A stretch of DNA of 42,021 nucleotides from Hyphomicrobiales bacterium (lineage in GTDB: Bacteria; Pseudomonadota; Alphaproteobacteria; Rhizobiales; JAJFHR01). The stretch covers positions 1-42,021 of the forward strand of contig JAJFHS010000037.1 in the NCBI GenBank assembly GCA_021775475.1, in the 5' to 3' direction. The notes under the pieces are model-generated. The model was not told the DNA's origin and made no database searches. It saw only the letters and a list, made by a program, of their open reading frames with translations. A program made the position numbers and the translations under genes. This document shows positions 24,505 to 33,811 of this stretch, piece after piece (position 1 is the first letter of the stretch; every line of letters starts with the position of its first letter).

Positions 24505-24966
24505 ATGCCGCGTTTAATGACTTATCTGATCATGCTGATAGCCTTCAGCGCAATGCCTTTGACATCACACGCATATGCCACATCCAAAATGCGTGTGGAA
24601 ACCGTCGTCATCACAACTGCAAGCGGCGAATATTCATTTGAAGCGGAGATTGCCGATACCCCAAAACACAAATCCCAGGGCCTGATGCGGCGTCCTTTAA
24701 TGGATGCCGACCGCGGCATGTTGTTCGACAACGGCGTTGACCGCGAAATGTTCATGTGGATGAAAAATACCATCCTGGCGCTAGACATGATTTTCATCAC
24801 CAAAGACGGAACGGTGGCAATAATCGCCAAAAATACCGTGCCGTTTTCAGAGACCATCATCCCGTCAGGCCAGCCGGTGAGGGGGGTTTTGGAAGTTATT
24901 GCCGGTACGGCTGATAGAATAGGTCTTAAAGCCGGTGACAAAGTCAAACATGCGATGTTTCGCTGA
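24505..24966 (+). CDS. Exported DUF192 protein
   Basis: This 153-residue protein has a signal peptide (about 1-24, ending SHA-YA) and the DUF192 core: KSQGLMRRPLMDADRGMLFD, MWMKNTILALDMIFI, and a C-terminal GVLEVIAGTADRIGLKAGDK segment. The family's function is unknown. The cold-shock-DUF192 gene pairing is conserved in Hyphomicrobiales, but a palindromic repeat between them suggests separate transcripts. Confidence 0.88.
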   Translation: MPRLMTYLIMLIAFSAMPLTSHAYATSKMRVETVVITTASGEYSFEAEIADTPKHKSQGLMRRPLMDADRGMLFDNGVDREMFMWMKNTILALDMIFITKDGTVAIIAKNTVPFSETIIPSGQPVRGVLEVIAGTADRIGLKAGDKVKHAMFR

Positions 24967-25182
24967 ATAAAGATCACTTCCAGCCGAAGCCAACTGAAAC
25001 AGGCCACGATCTGCCAAAAGGCAGAGTTGAGTGCATTTGCCCACTTCCTGGTGCCATGCAATACTTGCCGTGTGCAATAACGGCAAGATCACAGAATATC
25101 GCGTTGTGCTAAAGGTAACCTTTATTCTGGCCGAATAACCTGCGTCTTTGTAAATCGCCGGGTTGTGATCTTGATTACAAGC

Positions 25183-25653
25183 TTATTGTGCCGGATAGAT
25201 TTGGAAAACTGTTTCAGGTCCTGTTCCACCGAAGGTAACGACCTTGAACGCCTGGCGTTCATTGCCGTATTCCATTCCCGGTGATCCAGCGGGCATGCCG
25301 GGCACGGCGATGCCTCTGATTTTTGGCTGGGTTTTCAGGAGTTTTTTGACATCGCTAAGGGGCACATGACCTTCGACGATGTAGCCGCCCACGGATGCCG
25401 TATGGCAGGCCTGTAGGCGATTGGGGACCGAGGCGAGTTTTTTAACTCTGCTCATGTCTTCAGTGTCGGTGATTTTGACAGTGAAGCCTGCCTCGGTGGC
25501 GCGTTCGGCCCATTTTGCACAGCAGCCACAGGTTGGTGATTTGAATAGGTTGATGACCGGAAGATTGCTGTCGGCCAGCGATACCTGCATGCTCAGGACG
25601 CCAGATATGACCATGACTGGAAGGGTTAGGCTAATCGTTTTCAAAATTTTCAT
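25183..25653 (-). CDS. Exported DUF411 metal-binding protein
   Basis: This 156-residue protein has a signal peptide (about 1-27), then LFKSPTCGCCAKWAE with Cys42, Cys44 and Cys45, Cys83-His84 in RLQACHTAS, His96 in VEGHVP, and the Gly/Met-rich VPGMPAGSPGME. This is the DUF411 family, linked to periplasmic copper handling. ATG 25653 is chosen because it gives a normal signal peptide; the frame continues upstream to 25725 but that extension would put polar residues before the signal. No copper-resistance genes are adjacent. Confidence 0.85.
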   Translation of the reverse strand: MKILKTISLTLPVMVISGVLSMQVSLADSNLPVINLFKSPTCGCCAKWAERATEAGFTVKITDTEDMSRVKKLASVPNRLQACHTASVGGYIVEGHVPLSDVKKLLKTQPKIRGIAVPGMPAGSPGMEYGNERQAFKVVTFGGTGPETVFQIYPAQ

Positions 25654-25833
25654 TTCACGTATCTTTCCTGTTATGGCCGATATAATTGCCGATTTAGGGC
25701 AAGTATCCGTATTAATTGAAATCAATCAACAGGTCATATTGTCCCATTTACCGATTTGATCTGTGCAGCTTGATCATTTTAGGGTTGCGCATGAACAGTC
25801 GATATGCAAATAAGCCGCTCAACCTGTTTTTGT

Positions 25834-25910
25834 CGGGGCATGGCGCAGCCTGGTAGCGCACCTGGTTTGGGACCAGGGGGTCGCAAGTTCGAATCTTGCT
25901 GCCCCGACCA
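25834..25910 (+). tRNA. tRNA-Pro (UGG anticodon)
   Basis: The 77-base sequence starts CGGGGCA and ends TGCCCCG-A-CCA, giving a full acceptor stem with encoded CCA. The anticodon stem CCTGG/CCAGG encloses loop TTTGGGA (anticodon UGG), and the T-arm has GTTCGAATC. The anticodon identifies proline. Confidence 0.95.
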
Positions 25911-25927
25911 TATATTTCGGGTTTTAA

Positions 25928-26035
25928 TCTCAAAAGAGCCCTGAAGCCAGCCCGCTCCCCCGTCCCAACCACCCGTTATGGTACTCTGAGGGGTGGTTGG
26001 GACGGGGGAGCGGGCTGGCTTCAGGGCTTTTGAGA
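25928..26035. repeat. Near-perfect long palindrome next to tRNA-Pro
   Basis: A left arm at 25928-25974 is complementary to a right arm at 25991-26035 around a 16-base loop; the only difference I find is a 2-base gap near the outer end. The stem of about 45 bp is GC-rich. It starts 18 bases after the tRNA and ends about 100 bases before the complex I subunit gene. It could act as a terminator or be a small mobile palindrome. Confidence 0.85.
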
Positions 26036-26135
26036 CAGACGTTTGGGCTGGAAGCGAAGAAAACAATTGGTTTGAGGGATCTGCTTGAGGATATATAGTC
26101 ATTTCCATAAATCAGATTCGAAGGAGGCATTTCCC

Positions 26136-26441
26136 ATGGTCGCGCGTATTTTCAAACCGGCAAAAACCGCCATGCAGTCGGGAACGGCTAAAACCAAGCT
26201 GTGGGTGCTGGAATATGAGCCTGAAGTTGCCCGTGAAATTGATCCGCTGATGGGCTGGACCAGTTCAGGTGATATGAATTCGCAAATCCGGTTAAAATTT
26301 GACAGCAAACAAGCCGCCACAGATTATGCCGATAATAATGGCATCGCCTATCGTGTGTCCGAGCCCAAAGTGCGCAAACGCAAACCCAAAGCATATTCGG
26401 ATAACTTCAAGTATGGCCGCATTGGACAATGGACACATTAA
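26136..26441 (+). CDS. Complex I accessory subunit, NDUFS4-type (ETC complex I subunit)
   Basis: This 101-residue protein matches the alphaproteobacterial homologue of mitochondrial NDUFS4: VARIFKPAKTAMQSGTA near the start, WVLEYEPEV, DPLMGWTSSGDMNSQIRLKF, and a basic C-terminus with KPKAYSDNFKYGRIGQWTH. It stabilises the NADH-binding module of respiratory complex I at the inner membrane. ATG 26136 follows a perfect AAGGAGG at 26121-26127. The gene stands alone, away from the nuo operon, as usual in this class. Confidence 0.93.
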   Translation: MVARIFKPAKTAMQSGTAKTKLWVLEYEPEVAREIDPLMGWTSSGDMNSQIRLKFDSKQAATDYADNNGIAYRVSEPKVRKRKPKAYSDNFKYGRIGQWTH

Positions 26442-26484
26442 GCCCACGATATAGCCACACTTGGAATTTACCGAAACAAACAAA

Positions 26485-26561
<77 letters not shown>

Positions 26562-26569
26562 GTTTCGAA

Positions 26570-27493
26570 TTAATCACCACCCCTAGAGCGTTTACGTTGA
26601 CTGCCTTCGCGGTAGATGACGTATAGACCGGCGGCGATTATAATGCCCGCACCCAGAAGTGTCGTCTGGTCAGGTACAATTCCCCAAAACACAACATCAA
26701 CCGTCACCGCAAAAACCAGCGAGATGTATAAAAGCGGTGCGATGACGGAAACCGGAGCAAGCTTTATCGCCTGCATCATGAAAAACTGGGCTCCCAGAGC
26801 AAAAATACCCATGACCAGCAACAATATCCATTCCGTTGACGTCGGTTGGCGCCAATACCACGGCAGGATAACACTGGCGCACGTCACCACGATCAGGGAA
26901 AAATAAAACACGATGACAGCGCTTTCATCCGTCTTAGACAGCCGCCGTCGCAGGACCACCACAAGGGCAAAACTAAACGTCGATGCCAGCAGAAGTAAAA
27001 TAATCGGATCAAACCCGGACTGCGGCTTAGTCAGCACCAAAACGCCCATAAATCCGACGATGACCCCAGCCCAGCGTTTGAACCCCACTTTTTCCCTGAG
27101 CATTGGCACACTGAGCGCCGTAATCATCAAAGGTGCCGCATAGGTAACCGAAACGGTCTGTGATAGTGACAGAAAATTCAGCGAATAGATCAAGGCGAAC
27201 ATGCCGGAGGCCCCAATAAAGCCAACCAACAGGTGGGTGAGGGGCTTGGAGGTTTTCAGGGCAGGCAGGTTACCCATCACCATCAGCAATATCAACATGG
27301 CGGGGATCGGAATCAAATTACGAAAAAACAACAGCTGAATGGTTGAAAAATCATCACGCAAGAATTTGATCATGGCATTCATCGCTACCCAGAACACTTC
27401 CGAAAGCAGCATCAAGCCAATGCCATACAATACTGATGTTGAAGCAGTATTTGTAACGTCATGGTCATCCTTTGCTTGGTTTTTCTCAATCAA
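26570..27493 (-). CDS. DMT-family transporter (EamA, ten-helix type)
   Basis: This protein of about 307 residues is hydrophobic throughout, with about ten membrane helices in two EamA halves. The first half contains SEVFWVAMNAMIKFL and FFRNLIPIPAML; the second ends in LLGAGIIIAAGLYVIYRE. Such drug/metabolite transporters export small metabolites or amino acids; the substrate is not evident. TTG 27493 is favoured because GGAG lies 8 bases upstream; another TTG at 27547 would add 18 residues. There is no ATG before the first helix. The gene converges with the tRNA-Arg gene. Confidence 0.85.
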   Translation of the reverse strand: MIEKNQAKDDHDVTNTASTSVLYGIGLMLLSEVFWVAMNAMIKFLRDDFSTIQLLFFRNLIPIPAMLILLMVMGNLPALKTSKPLTHLLVGFIGASGMFALIYSLNFLSLSQTVSVTYAAPLMITALSVPMLREKVGFKRWAGVIVGFMGVLVLTKPQSGFDPIILLLLASTFSFALVVVLRRRLSKTDESAVIVFYFSLIVVTCASVILPWYWRQPTSTEWILLLVMGIFALGAQFFMMQAIKLAPVSVIAPLLYISLVFAVTVDVVFWGIVPDQTTLLGAGIIIAAGLYVIYREGSQRKRSRGGD

Positions 27494-27821
27494 AAAACGA
27501 ACTCCAGAATAGTCGAAAAATTTCAATCCGTGGGCAGCACAAGACAATCTCTTAAGTGCTGGCGCTTAGCCTGTGGATTGGAGCTTCAGGACTGGAAACG
27601 AGAAAAATTACCCGGGAAGGGGCATCGAATATCGATATCAGACTATACGCCATAGATCGGATGCACAAGCGGATTTGGCGTTAACGATGCTATGCGTTTT
27701 TTGCATCTCAGCATTGCTAAAACGGCGCTGGTAAAAATTTCGAATGAGCGCATATAGCAATCAGAAACAAACCTCATAGTGAGTGTTTTGGCTAACATTA
27801 AACCAAAGAAAGGGGCATGAA
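27494..27821. other. 328-base gap between DMT transporter and DUF1127 genes
   Basis: This divergent intergenic region holds presumed promoters for both flanking genes. I see no RNA gene, no long repeat and no reading frame that looks genuine. AAAGGGG near 27810 is the ribosome-binding site for the DUF1127 gene. Confidence 0.4.
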
Positions 27822-28040
27822 ATGGGCTCTATTGCATCACAGTACAACACATCAATCATCGGAACTTTTTTCCAGGATTTCACCGGAGTTTTCGTCAACT
27901 CAATAGCCTCTTTGAAAGAGTTTATTGCGATCTCCCGGGCAGAACGCGAATTGCGGCATCTTGATGATCGCATGCTCGAAGATATTGGCCTCAGCCGGTC
28001 AGATATCTCTTACGCCGTACGCCGCGGAACAGGCCGTTAA
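27822..28040 (+). CDS. DUF1127 small protein
   Basis: This 72-residue protein ends in the DUF1127 motif RELRHLDDRMLEDIGLSRSD followed by a basic tail (AVRRGTGR). Members in Alphaproteobacteria are small arginine-rich proteins, some of which affect RNA turnover and phosphate or stress responses. ATG 27822 has AAAGGGG about seven bases upstream. A rho-independent terminator follows within 40 bases, so it is monocistronic. Confidence 0.88.
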   Translation: MGSIASQYNTSIIGTFFQDFTGVFVNSIASLKEFIAISRAERELRHLDDRMLEDIGLSRSDISYAVRRGTGR

Positions 28041-28077
28041 TCCGACACTGCTTTCCTCGGCGACAGCCTTTGGTAGT

Positions 28078-28115
28078 AAAACGCCCGGTGATTTATCTCG
28101 TCGGGCGTTTTTTTT
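28078..28115 (+). terminator. Rho-independent terminator after the DUF1127 gene
   Basis: AAAACGCCCG (28078-28087) pairs with CGGGCGTTTT (28102-28111), with a 14-base loop and a run of eight T (28108-28115). Confidence 0.85.
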
Positions 28116-28183
28116 GCAAAGTTTGTTTAAATTTAACGTTCCTTTGTTAAGCTTTTCAAAATGAATGAATTAGGCTTAAGCGC

Positions 28184-28459
28184 ATGCAGGAACAACACAA
28201 CATACCGCAAAAAGAGGATGATTCCCGCTCTGAATTCAGACGGCGGACGCTCAAGGGCGGCAAAATCATTTTTAACAACCTTCAAAGCGTTCTCGATTGC
28301 ACCATTCGCGACCTGTCAATGGCGGGGTGTCGAATAATTGTGTCAAGCCAGGCAGATTTGCCCACTGAATTTGACCTTCGTTTACCCGGCAGCGATGAAA
28401 AGTTTCAATGTCAGGTCATCTGGAGAAAACACCAGGAAGCCGGTGTAAAGTTTAAATAG
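28184..28459 (+). CDS. PilZ-domain protein
   Basis: This 91-residue protein is a single PilZ domain: RRRTLKGGKIIF near 18-29, DCTIRDLSMAGCRI near 38-51, and CQVIWRKHQEAGVKF at the end. PilZ domains often bind cyclic di-GMP through an RxxxR and a D/NxSxxG motif. RSEFRRR and DLSMAGC fit these, so c-di-GMP binding is likely. The partner is unknown. ATG 28184 follows the terminator by 68 bases and has no strong ribosome-binding site. Confidence 0.82.
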   Translation: MQEQHNIPQKEDDSRSEFRRRTLKGGKIIFNNLQSVLDCTIRDLSMAGCRIIVSSQADLPTEFDLRLPGSDEKFQCQVIWRKHQEAGVKFK

Positions 28460-28479
28460 TTGTACAAAGTCGATGAGGA

Positions 28480-29685
28480 TCAGGATTTAAACGAATTCAA
28501 CACCTCAAACCCCGACTTGAGATCGGCAATGAGGTCTTCGGGGTTTTCCAGGCCGATATAAAACCTCAAACTATAACCTTTGTCGGGCCAGTCGCTGGCG
28601 GTGCGGTTAATGGAGGGATTGAAGGGAATCACCAGGCTTTCAAATCCACCCCACGATGCGCCAATGCCAAAGTGTTCAAGATGATCCAGCATGGCAAAAA
28701 CGGCATCATCATCATAAGGCTTGAGCCGGACCGAAAAAAGACTGCCGGCGCCTTCGAAATCCCGTTTCCAGATATCATGCCCCGGACTGCCTGCAAGAGC
28801 AGGGTGGAGGACCTCTACAATTTCCGTCCGCGTCCCCAACCACTCGGCCACCGCGATGCCGTTTTCCATGTGGCGTTCAAGTCGTAGCCTGAGGGTGCGC
28901 AACCCCCGGGCTGCCAGATTTATATCATCTCCGCTCACCTGTATCCCTTGTAGCATATGGGCGGATTTGAGTGCGGCGTAATGTTTTTCGCAACCCGCTG
29001 TTGCAACACCCATCATCAGATCGGAGTGGCCGCCAATATATTTGGTCACAGCCTGCACGTTAACATCAGCGCCGAGTTTCAAAACATCATAATAAACCGA
29101 CGTCGCCCAGGTGTTGTCTGCAATCACAACGATCTCATGTTGGTGGGCAACATCGGCAATCGCGGGCAGATCCTGGACCTCCATGGTTTGGGAACCCGGA
29201 CTCTCGATATAAATTACCCTGGTATTAGACTTAATAAATCTCTCGATACCGGCACCAATCAGAGGATCGTAGTAGGTTGTTTCGATGTCCAGATTGCGTA
29301 AAAACATTTCGCAAAATCGCCGTGTCGACTTGTAAACACTATCCACCATCAAAAGATGGTCACCGTTTTTCAGGAAGGCGAGCAGGGATGTGGAGATGGC
29401 ATTGAGACCGGAGGGGCAGACAATAGTGCCAAATCCACCTTCGAGTTTGGCCACTGCCTTTTCAAAGTTTCGTGAAGTAGGCGTGCCGGTTCGCGTATAG
29501 GTATATTCCTGTTTGTACTCAATATACGCTTTGGCAGTTGGAAAAAGGACAGTCGAGCCATGATAAACAGGTATATTTATAAACCCGTGATGTTGGTGAG
29601 GTGCCCGGCCCAGGTTAACAAGGTCAGTATAACTGGTTGAGGCAGAAAACGTAGGCGTACCGGGCTTAATTCGATCGTTTCCCAT
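28480..29685 (-). CDS. metC: Cystathionine beta-lyase
   Basis: This 401-residue PLP enzyme of the Cys/Met metabolism family has YTYTRTGTPTSRNFEKAVAK (61-80), the cofactor Asp190 in VVIADNTW, and the Schiff-base Lys215 in AVTKYIGGHSD. It cleaves cystathionine to homocysteine, pyruvate and ammonia in methionine synthesis. ATG 29685 is chosen because AAGGA lies eight bases upstream; the frame runs 15 codons further up without such a site. metC divergent from or adjacent to aapJ is a common arrangement in Hyphomicrobiales. A 21-base palindrome in the shared upstream region may regulate both. Confidence 0.9.
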   Translation of the reverse strand: MGNDRIKPGTPTFSASTSYTDLVNLGRAPHQHHGFINIPVYHGSTVLFPTAKAYIEYKQEYTYTRTGTPTSRNFEKAVAKLEGGFGTIVCPSGLNAISTSLLAFLKNGDHLLMVDSVYKSTRRFCEMFLRNLDIETTYYDPLIGAGIERFIKSNTRVIYIESPGSQTMEVQDLPAIADVAHQHEIVVIADNTWATSVYYDVLKLGADVNVQAVTKYIGGHSDLMMGVATAGCEKHYAALKSAHMLQGIQVSGDDINLAARGLRTLRLRLERHMENGIAVAEWLGTRTEIVEVLHPALAGSPGHDIWKRDFEGAGSLFSVRLKPYDDDAVFAMLDHLEHFGIGASWGGFESLVIPFNPSINRTASDWPDKGYSLRFYIGLENPEDLIADLKSGFEVLNSFKS

Positions 29686-29848
29686 GTGTATTTCCTTAGT
29701 GTTTTTTAGCCCCGAACGATGATTTGACATTAACCAAAAATGAATTTGCCGTTGGATTGCGTTTTATCTTCTTGACCACAAGTCCATAATCGAATTGGAT
29801 GGGGGCGTTGCAGGAAATTAATTCCTGTAGCGAAACTTGTAAGGAGGG

Positions 29849-29869
29849 AATATCACAGATTGTGATATT
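29849..29869. promoter_or_regulatory. Perfect 9-bp inverted repeat, candidate operator between metC and aapJ
   Basis: AATATCACA and TGTGATATT flank the three bases GAT. The palindrome lies 164 bases upstream of metC and 133 bases upstream of aapJ, and a TTGACA hexamer begins at its last two bases (29868-29873). This spacing fits a dimeric transcription factor site. It is not a standard CRP/FNR site, since the half-sites point outward. No regulator gene is adjacent. Confidence 0.5.
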
Positions 29870-30001
29870 GACACAAATGGTGTAATTGATCCACATGAGG
29901 GACTGGGAGCCTTGTTGATCGATTGTAGCAAGGTGTCTTTTGTGACGAGGTGTCATAAACCTCATATTTACGTAAAATTTAAAAAACAGGGATGAGTTGA
30001 G

Positions 30002-31015
30002 ATGAAATATAAACTTCTTTCTGTCGCGCTTGGTGCAGCAATTGGCTTTACAGCTTCTGCAGCAACAGCCGGCACATTAGATGATGTGAAAAAGAAAGGG
30101 TTCGTTCAGTGTGGCGTGAGCCAGGGTCTGTCCGGGTTTTCAAATCCGGATGCTAAAGGAAACTGGTCGGGTCTTGATGTTGACGTATGTCGCGCAGTTG
30201 CCGCTGCCGTTTTCGGTGATGACAAAAAAGTCAAGTACACGCCATTGTCAGCCAAAGAACGTTTCACAGCCTTGCAATCAGGTGAAATTGACATTCTGTC
30301 ACGTAACACCACCTGGACCGCAACCCGTGATACAGCGCTGGGTCTGAACTTTGCTGGCGTAAACTATTACGATGGTCAGGGCTTCATGGTCCGTAAAGAT
30401 CTTGGTGTATCCAGCGCTCTTGAGCTTAATGGCGCATCTGTTTGCACCAACACCGGCACAACAACCGAATTGAACGTTGCTGATTATTTCCGCGAAAACA
30501 AAATGAAATATGAAGTGATTGCATTCGAAAAAGCTGACGAAGTTATCCAGGCATATGATGCTGGCCGTTGTGACGTGTTCACAACAGACGCTTCTGGCCT
30601 CTATGCTCAGCGTTTGAAGCTGCAAGATGCGTCCAAGCATATCGTTCTGCCTGAAATTATTTCAAAAGAGCCTCTTGGACCTGTTGTTCGTCAAGGTGAT
30701 GACCAGTGGTTCAACCTGGTTAAATGGACTGTCTTTGCGATGGTAAATGCCGAAGAAATGGGCGTTACATCTGCAAACGTCGATTCCAAAAAAGCCGGCA
30801 GCCCTGCTGATAAACGTCTTCTTGGTGTTGAAGGCAACTTTGGCAAAAACCTCGGCGTTGGTAATGACTGGGCCTACAACATTGTGAAGCTCGTCGGCAA
30901 CTATGCTGAAAGCTTCAACAGAAATGTTGGACCAGACACACCACTGGGTATTGCCCGCGGTGTTAATGCTTTGTGGAGCAAAGGTGGCATCCAGTACGCA
31001 CCACCTATCCGCTAA
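30002..31015 (+). CDS. aapJ: General L-amino-acid ABC transporter, periplasmic binding protein
   Basis: This 337-residue protein has a signal peptide (about 1-23, cut near ATA-G) and the family-3 solute-binding pattern: VQCGVSQGLSGFSNPD, GLDVDVCRAVAAAVFG, LSRNTTWTATRD, and GRCDVFTTDASGLYAQR. It is AapJ of the general amino-acid permease known from Rhizobium leguminosarum, binding many L-amino acids for the AapQM-P translocator encoded downstream. A 239-base gap before aapQ suggests that aapJ is expressed at a higher level than the membrane genes, as usual for binding proteins. Confidence 0.95.
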   Translation: MKYKLLSVALGAAIGFTASAATAGTLDDVKKKGFVQCGVSQGLSGFSNPDAKGNWSGLDVDVCRAVAAAVFGDDKKVKYTPLSAKERFTALQSGEIDILSRNTTWTATRDTALGLNFAGVNYYDGQGFMVRKDLGVSSALELNGASVCTNTGTTTELNVADYFRENKMKYEVIAFEKADEVIQAYDAGRCDVFTTDASGLYAQRLKLQDASKHIVLPEIISKEPLGPVVRQGDDQWFNLVKWTVFAMVNAEEMGVTSANVDSKKAGSPADKRLLGVEGNFGKNLGVGNDWAYNIVKLVGNYAESFNRNVGPDTPLGIARGVNALWSKGGIQYAPPIR

Positions 31016-31202
31016 AGAATAATCCGGGGAGACTTTGTGCTTCAGGTGGTTGTGCCGTAAAATGCGGTCCTGGTGCCTGGCGCATGGAGCCTCCCTGGTT
31101 TTTGTAAATGTTTGCCGCATTTGCACGATGACGCAAGTCTGCGCATCTGAGCTTGGGAAGCTTGTCTTAGGCAATATAAGTAATCAAGTTTGTGAGCCTG
31201 CG

Positions 31203-31238
31203 TAGGTTACGTAGTGTTTATAGGTTACGCAGTGTTTA
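31203..31238 (+). repeat. Two tandem 18-bp direct repeats before aapQ
   Basis: TAGGTTACGTAGTGTTTA (31203-31220) is followed directly by TAGGTTACGCAGTGTTTA (31221-31238), one mismatch. They lie 16 bases before the aapQ start, next to its purine-rich GGGGAGGGGG ribosome-binding site. They may be a recent slippage duplication or a regulatory site. Confidence 0.7.
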
Positions 31239-31254
31239 ACGGGGAGGGGGCTCA

Positions 31255-32472
31255 GTGTCATCAGACATTAGTGACAAAGCCGACGATAGCAGTAAAGTCT
31301 CGATCTGGAATGATCCAAAAGCGCGTGGCATCTTTTTTCAAGTCATCCTGGTAGCGGTAATCGCTTATCTTGTTTGGGCGCTGGTTGACAATACGATCAG
31401 AAATCTGGAAGCACGAAAAATAGCCTCTGGTTTTGGTTTTCTTGACACCACGGCAAGTTTTGGCATCAATCAGGTTTTAATTAATTATACCGAAGCATCC
31501 AGCTATGGCGCGGTTTTTATCGTTGGCTTGCTGAATACATTGCTGGTTGCCGGTGTGGGTATTCTCTTTGCTACAATAATCGGGTTTTCCGTAGGCATTA
31601 TGCGCCTGTCGAAAAACTGGGTGGTGGCAAAAATCGCAACTGTCTATATTGAGGTTTTGCGTAATATACCCCTACTTCTTCAAATCTTTTTTTGGTATTT
31701 TGCAGTTTTGAGAGCTGTGCCGGACAAAAGAAGTAAAGCTTCTTTGTTTGACACATTTAATATTAATGTGACTGGCATCTGGATGCCAAAACCGCTGCCG
31801 CAAGATGGTTTTAACATTGTCGTTATTGCCGTTCTTATTGGCATTGTTTTGGCTTTTATTGTCAAGAAATGGGCAAAAAAGCGCCAGGCTGCAACCGGAC
31901 AACAGTTCCCGGTGATCTGGGCATCTTTGGGTCTGATTGTCGGATTGCCCTTTGTCATCTATCTGATTTCAGGAAGCCCGCTGGAATGGGCGTATCCGGA
32001 GTTCAGGGAAACCGGTTCCAGATTGCGCATGGGATTTCAGCTTGGTACCGGATTGCAGATCATACCGGAATTTCTGGCTCTTCTATTCGCTCTGTCCCTC
32101 TATACGGCAACGTTTATAGCGGAAATCGTACGCGCCGGAATTCTGGCCGTCTCTTACGGGCAGACGGAAGCGGCAAGTGCTTTGGGTATTAAAAATTCTC
32201 ACACCTTGAGATTGATTATTATCCCTCAGGCTATGCGGGTGATCATTCCGCCCTTGACCAGTCAGTATCTAAATCTGACCAAAAACTCGTCCCTCGCTGT
32301 CGCCATTGCCTATCCGGATCTTGTTTCCGTCTTTGCCGGCACAGTGTTGAACCAGACCGGTCAGGCGGTTGAGATTATTATGATGACCATGGGCGTCTAT
32401 CTTACGATTAGCATCGTAACATCGATATTCATGAACTGGTACAATGCCACAATGGCATTGGTGGAGCGTTAG
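31255..32472 (+). CDS. aapQ: General L-amino-acid ABC transporter permease
   Basis: This 405-residue membrane protein is one half of the AapQM permease pair. It has an N-terminal helix near 25-47, a central block of helices, and the binding-protein-dependent inner-membrane component motif EAASALGIKNSHTLRLIIIP near 303-322 (the EAA loop that docks on AapP). GTG 31255 is preceded by GGGGAGGGGG. Length is typical of AapQ, longer than other polar amino acid permeases because of an inserted periplasmic region. It is followed by aapM after three bases. Confidence 0.94.
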   Translation: MSSDISDKADDSSKVSIWNDPKARGIFFQVILVAVIAYLVWALVDNTIRNLEARKIASGFGFLDTTASFGINQVLINYTEASSYGAVFIVGLLNTLLVAGVGILFATIIGFSVGIMRLSKNWVVAKIATVYIEVLRNIPLLLQIFFWYFAVLRAVPDKRSKASLFDTFNINVTGIWMPKPLPQDGFNIVVIAVLIGIVLAFIVKKWAKKRQAATGQQFPVIWASLGLIVGLPFVIYLISGSPLEWAYPEFRETGSRLRMGFQLGTGLQIIPEFLALLFALSLYTATFIAEIVRAGILAVSYGQTEAASALGIKNSHTLRLIIIPQAMRVIIPPLTSQYLNLTKNSSLAVAIAYPDLVSVFAGTVLNQTGQAVEIIMMTMGVYLTISIVTSIFMNWYNATMALVER

Positions 32473-32475
32473 ATC

Positions 32476-33801
32476 ATGGTGCAAAATTATGTACGAACAA
32501 AAATGTCGCCAGACATGGCGCCTCCAGCTACAGAGACAGGTATCATCGGCTGGGTGATGAAAAACCTTTTGTCAAGCTGGCTTAGCGTGGTTTTGACCGT
32601 CTTTGGGGCTTATGTTATTTACCTGATTGTTCCGGGTGTCGTTGAGTTTGCAATCGTGAATGCAATCTGGGTTGGAAAAGATGGTTTGGACTGCCGTAGC
32701 ATCGCCGATGGCGGCAGGGTGCAGGACGGTCAGGCAATTGGTGCCTGCTGGCCTTATGTTCAAGCTTATTTCTCCCAGTTCATATATGGCCGTTACCCAC
32801 TTGAGGAAAGATGGCGGGTCGATATCGCCATGTTCGTTGGCGTGGTGTCTTTGATACCTTTGCTGATACCTACAATCCCGTACAAACGTGAAAATGCAAT
32901 ATTTCTGCTTGGCGTTTATCCCTTTCTGGTAACAATTTTGCTGACTGGTGGCAATATTGGTATCGGTAATGGCGCTTGGGGATTTTTGGCTATTCTCATG
33001 GTACTGGGGGTCGGGTTTGTTGTCTTCCAGGCCAAAACCACCCAATCAATCCAGATAAGTTCGGGGCTCAAGATTGTTGCCGCGATCGGCGTTGCGATCG
33101 CGATCGTCTATCTGGCCTTGGGGTTTGATTATGGCATGTTGGATGTTGAAACGCCTTTGTGGGGGGGATTGCTCGTCACCCTGGTTGTTGCCATAACCGG
33201 CATTGTTGCTTCTTTTCCTATTGGTATTATTCTGGCACTTGGTCGCCGCTCGGAAATGCCGGTGGCCAGGCTGGTCTCTGTGATCTTCATTGAGTTCTGG
33301 CGTGGTGTGCCGCTCATCACTGTTTTGTTCATGTCGAGCGTGATGTTGCCGTTGTTCCTGCCCGAAGGTGTTCAATTTGACAAACTGCTCAGGGTTCTGA
33401 TTGGCGTAACGCTGTTTTCAGCCGCCTATATGGCTGAAACCGTCAGAGGTGGTTTGCAGGCTATTTCCCGAGGGCAATATGAAGGCGCGATGGCGCTGGG
33501 ATTGAGTTTTTGGCAGATGATGGGGCTTATTATTCTGCCCCAGGCGCTCAAGCTGGTTATTCCCGGCATCGTCAATGCTTTCATTGGCCTGTTTAAGGAC
33601 ACCACACTTGTTTTGATTGTGGGACTGTTTGACCTGCTGGGACAGGTTCAGGCGTCATTCACTGACCCTGTCTGGTCATCTCCTGCTACCAGTCATACCG
33701 GCTATCTTTTTGCAGCAATGGTATTCTGGGTATTCTGTTTTGGTATGTCGCGGTATTCGATTTTCATGGAAAATCTTCTTCACCGTGGCCACAAGCGATA
33801 G
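32476..33801 (+). CDS. aapM: General L-amino-acid ABC transporter permease
   Basis: This 441-residue membrane protein is the second permease of the Aap system. An N-terminal helix (about 35-57) precedes a periplasmic segment with Cys residues (DCRSIADGG...IGACWPY), then several helices and the EAA loop [21 protein letters not shown] near 335-355. It pairs with AapQ to form the translocation path. The aapP start lies 10 bases downstream, so the permease and ATPase genes are one transcript. Confidence 0.94.
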   Translation: MVQNYVRTKMSPDMAPPATETGIIGWVMKNLLSSWLSVVLTVFGAYVIYLIVPGVVEFAIVNAIWVGKDGLDCRSIADGGRVQDGQAIGACWPYVQAYFSQFIYGRYPLEERWRVDIAMFVGVVSLIPLLIPTIPYKRENAIFLLGVYPFLVTILLTGGNIGIGNGAWGFLAILMVLGVGFVVFQAKTTQSIQISSGLKIVAAIGVAIAIVYLALGFDYGMLDVETPLWGGLLVTLVVAITGIVASFPIGIILALGRRSEMPVARLVSVIFIEFWRGVPLITVLFMSSVMLPLFLPEGVQFDKLLRVLIGVTLFSAAYMAETVRGGLQAISRGQYEGAMALGLSFWQMMGLIILPQALKLVIPGIVNAFIGLFKDTTLVLIVGLFDLLGQVQASFTDPVWSSPATSHTGYLFAAMVFWVFCFGMSRYSIFMENLLHRGHKR

Positions 33802-33811
33802 AGGTAAACTT

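Noticed and set aside
25748..25972. Minus-strand reading frame over tRNA-Pro and the palindrome
   Set aside because: It is the antisense of the tRNA and one hairpin arm; the apparent protein is the well-known false translation of tRNA genes.
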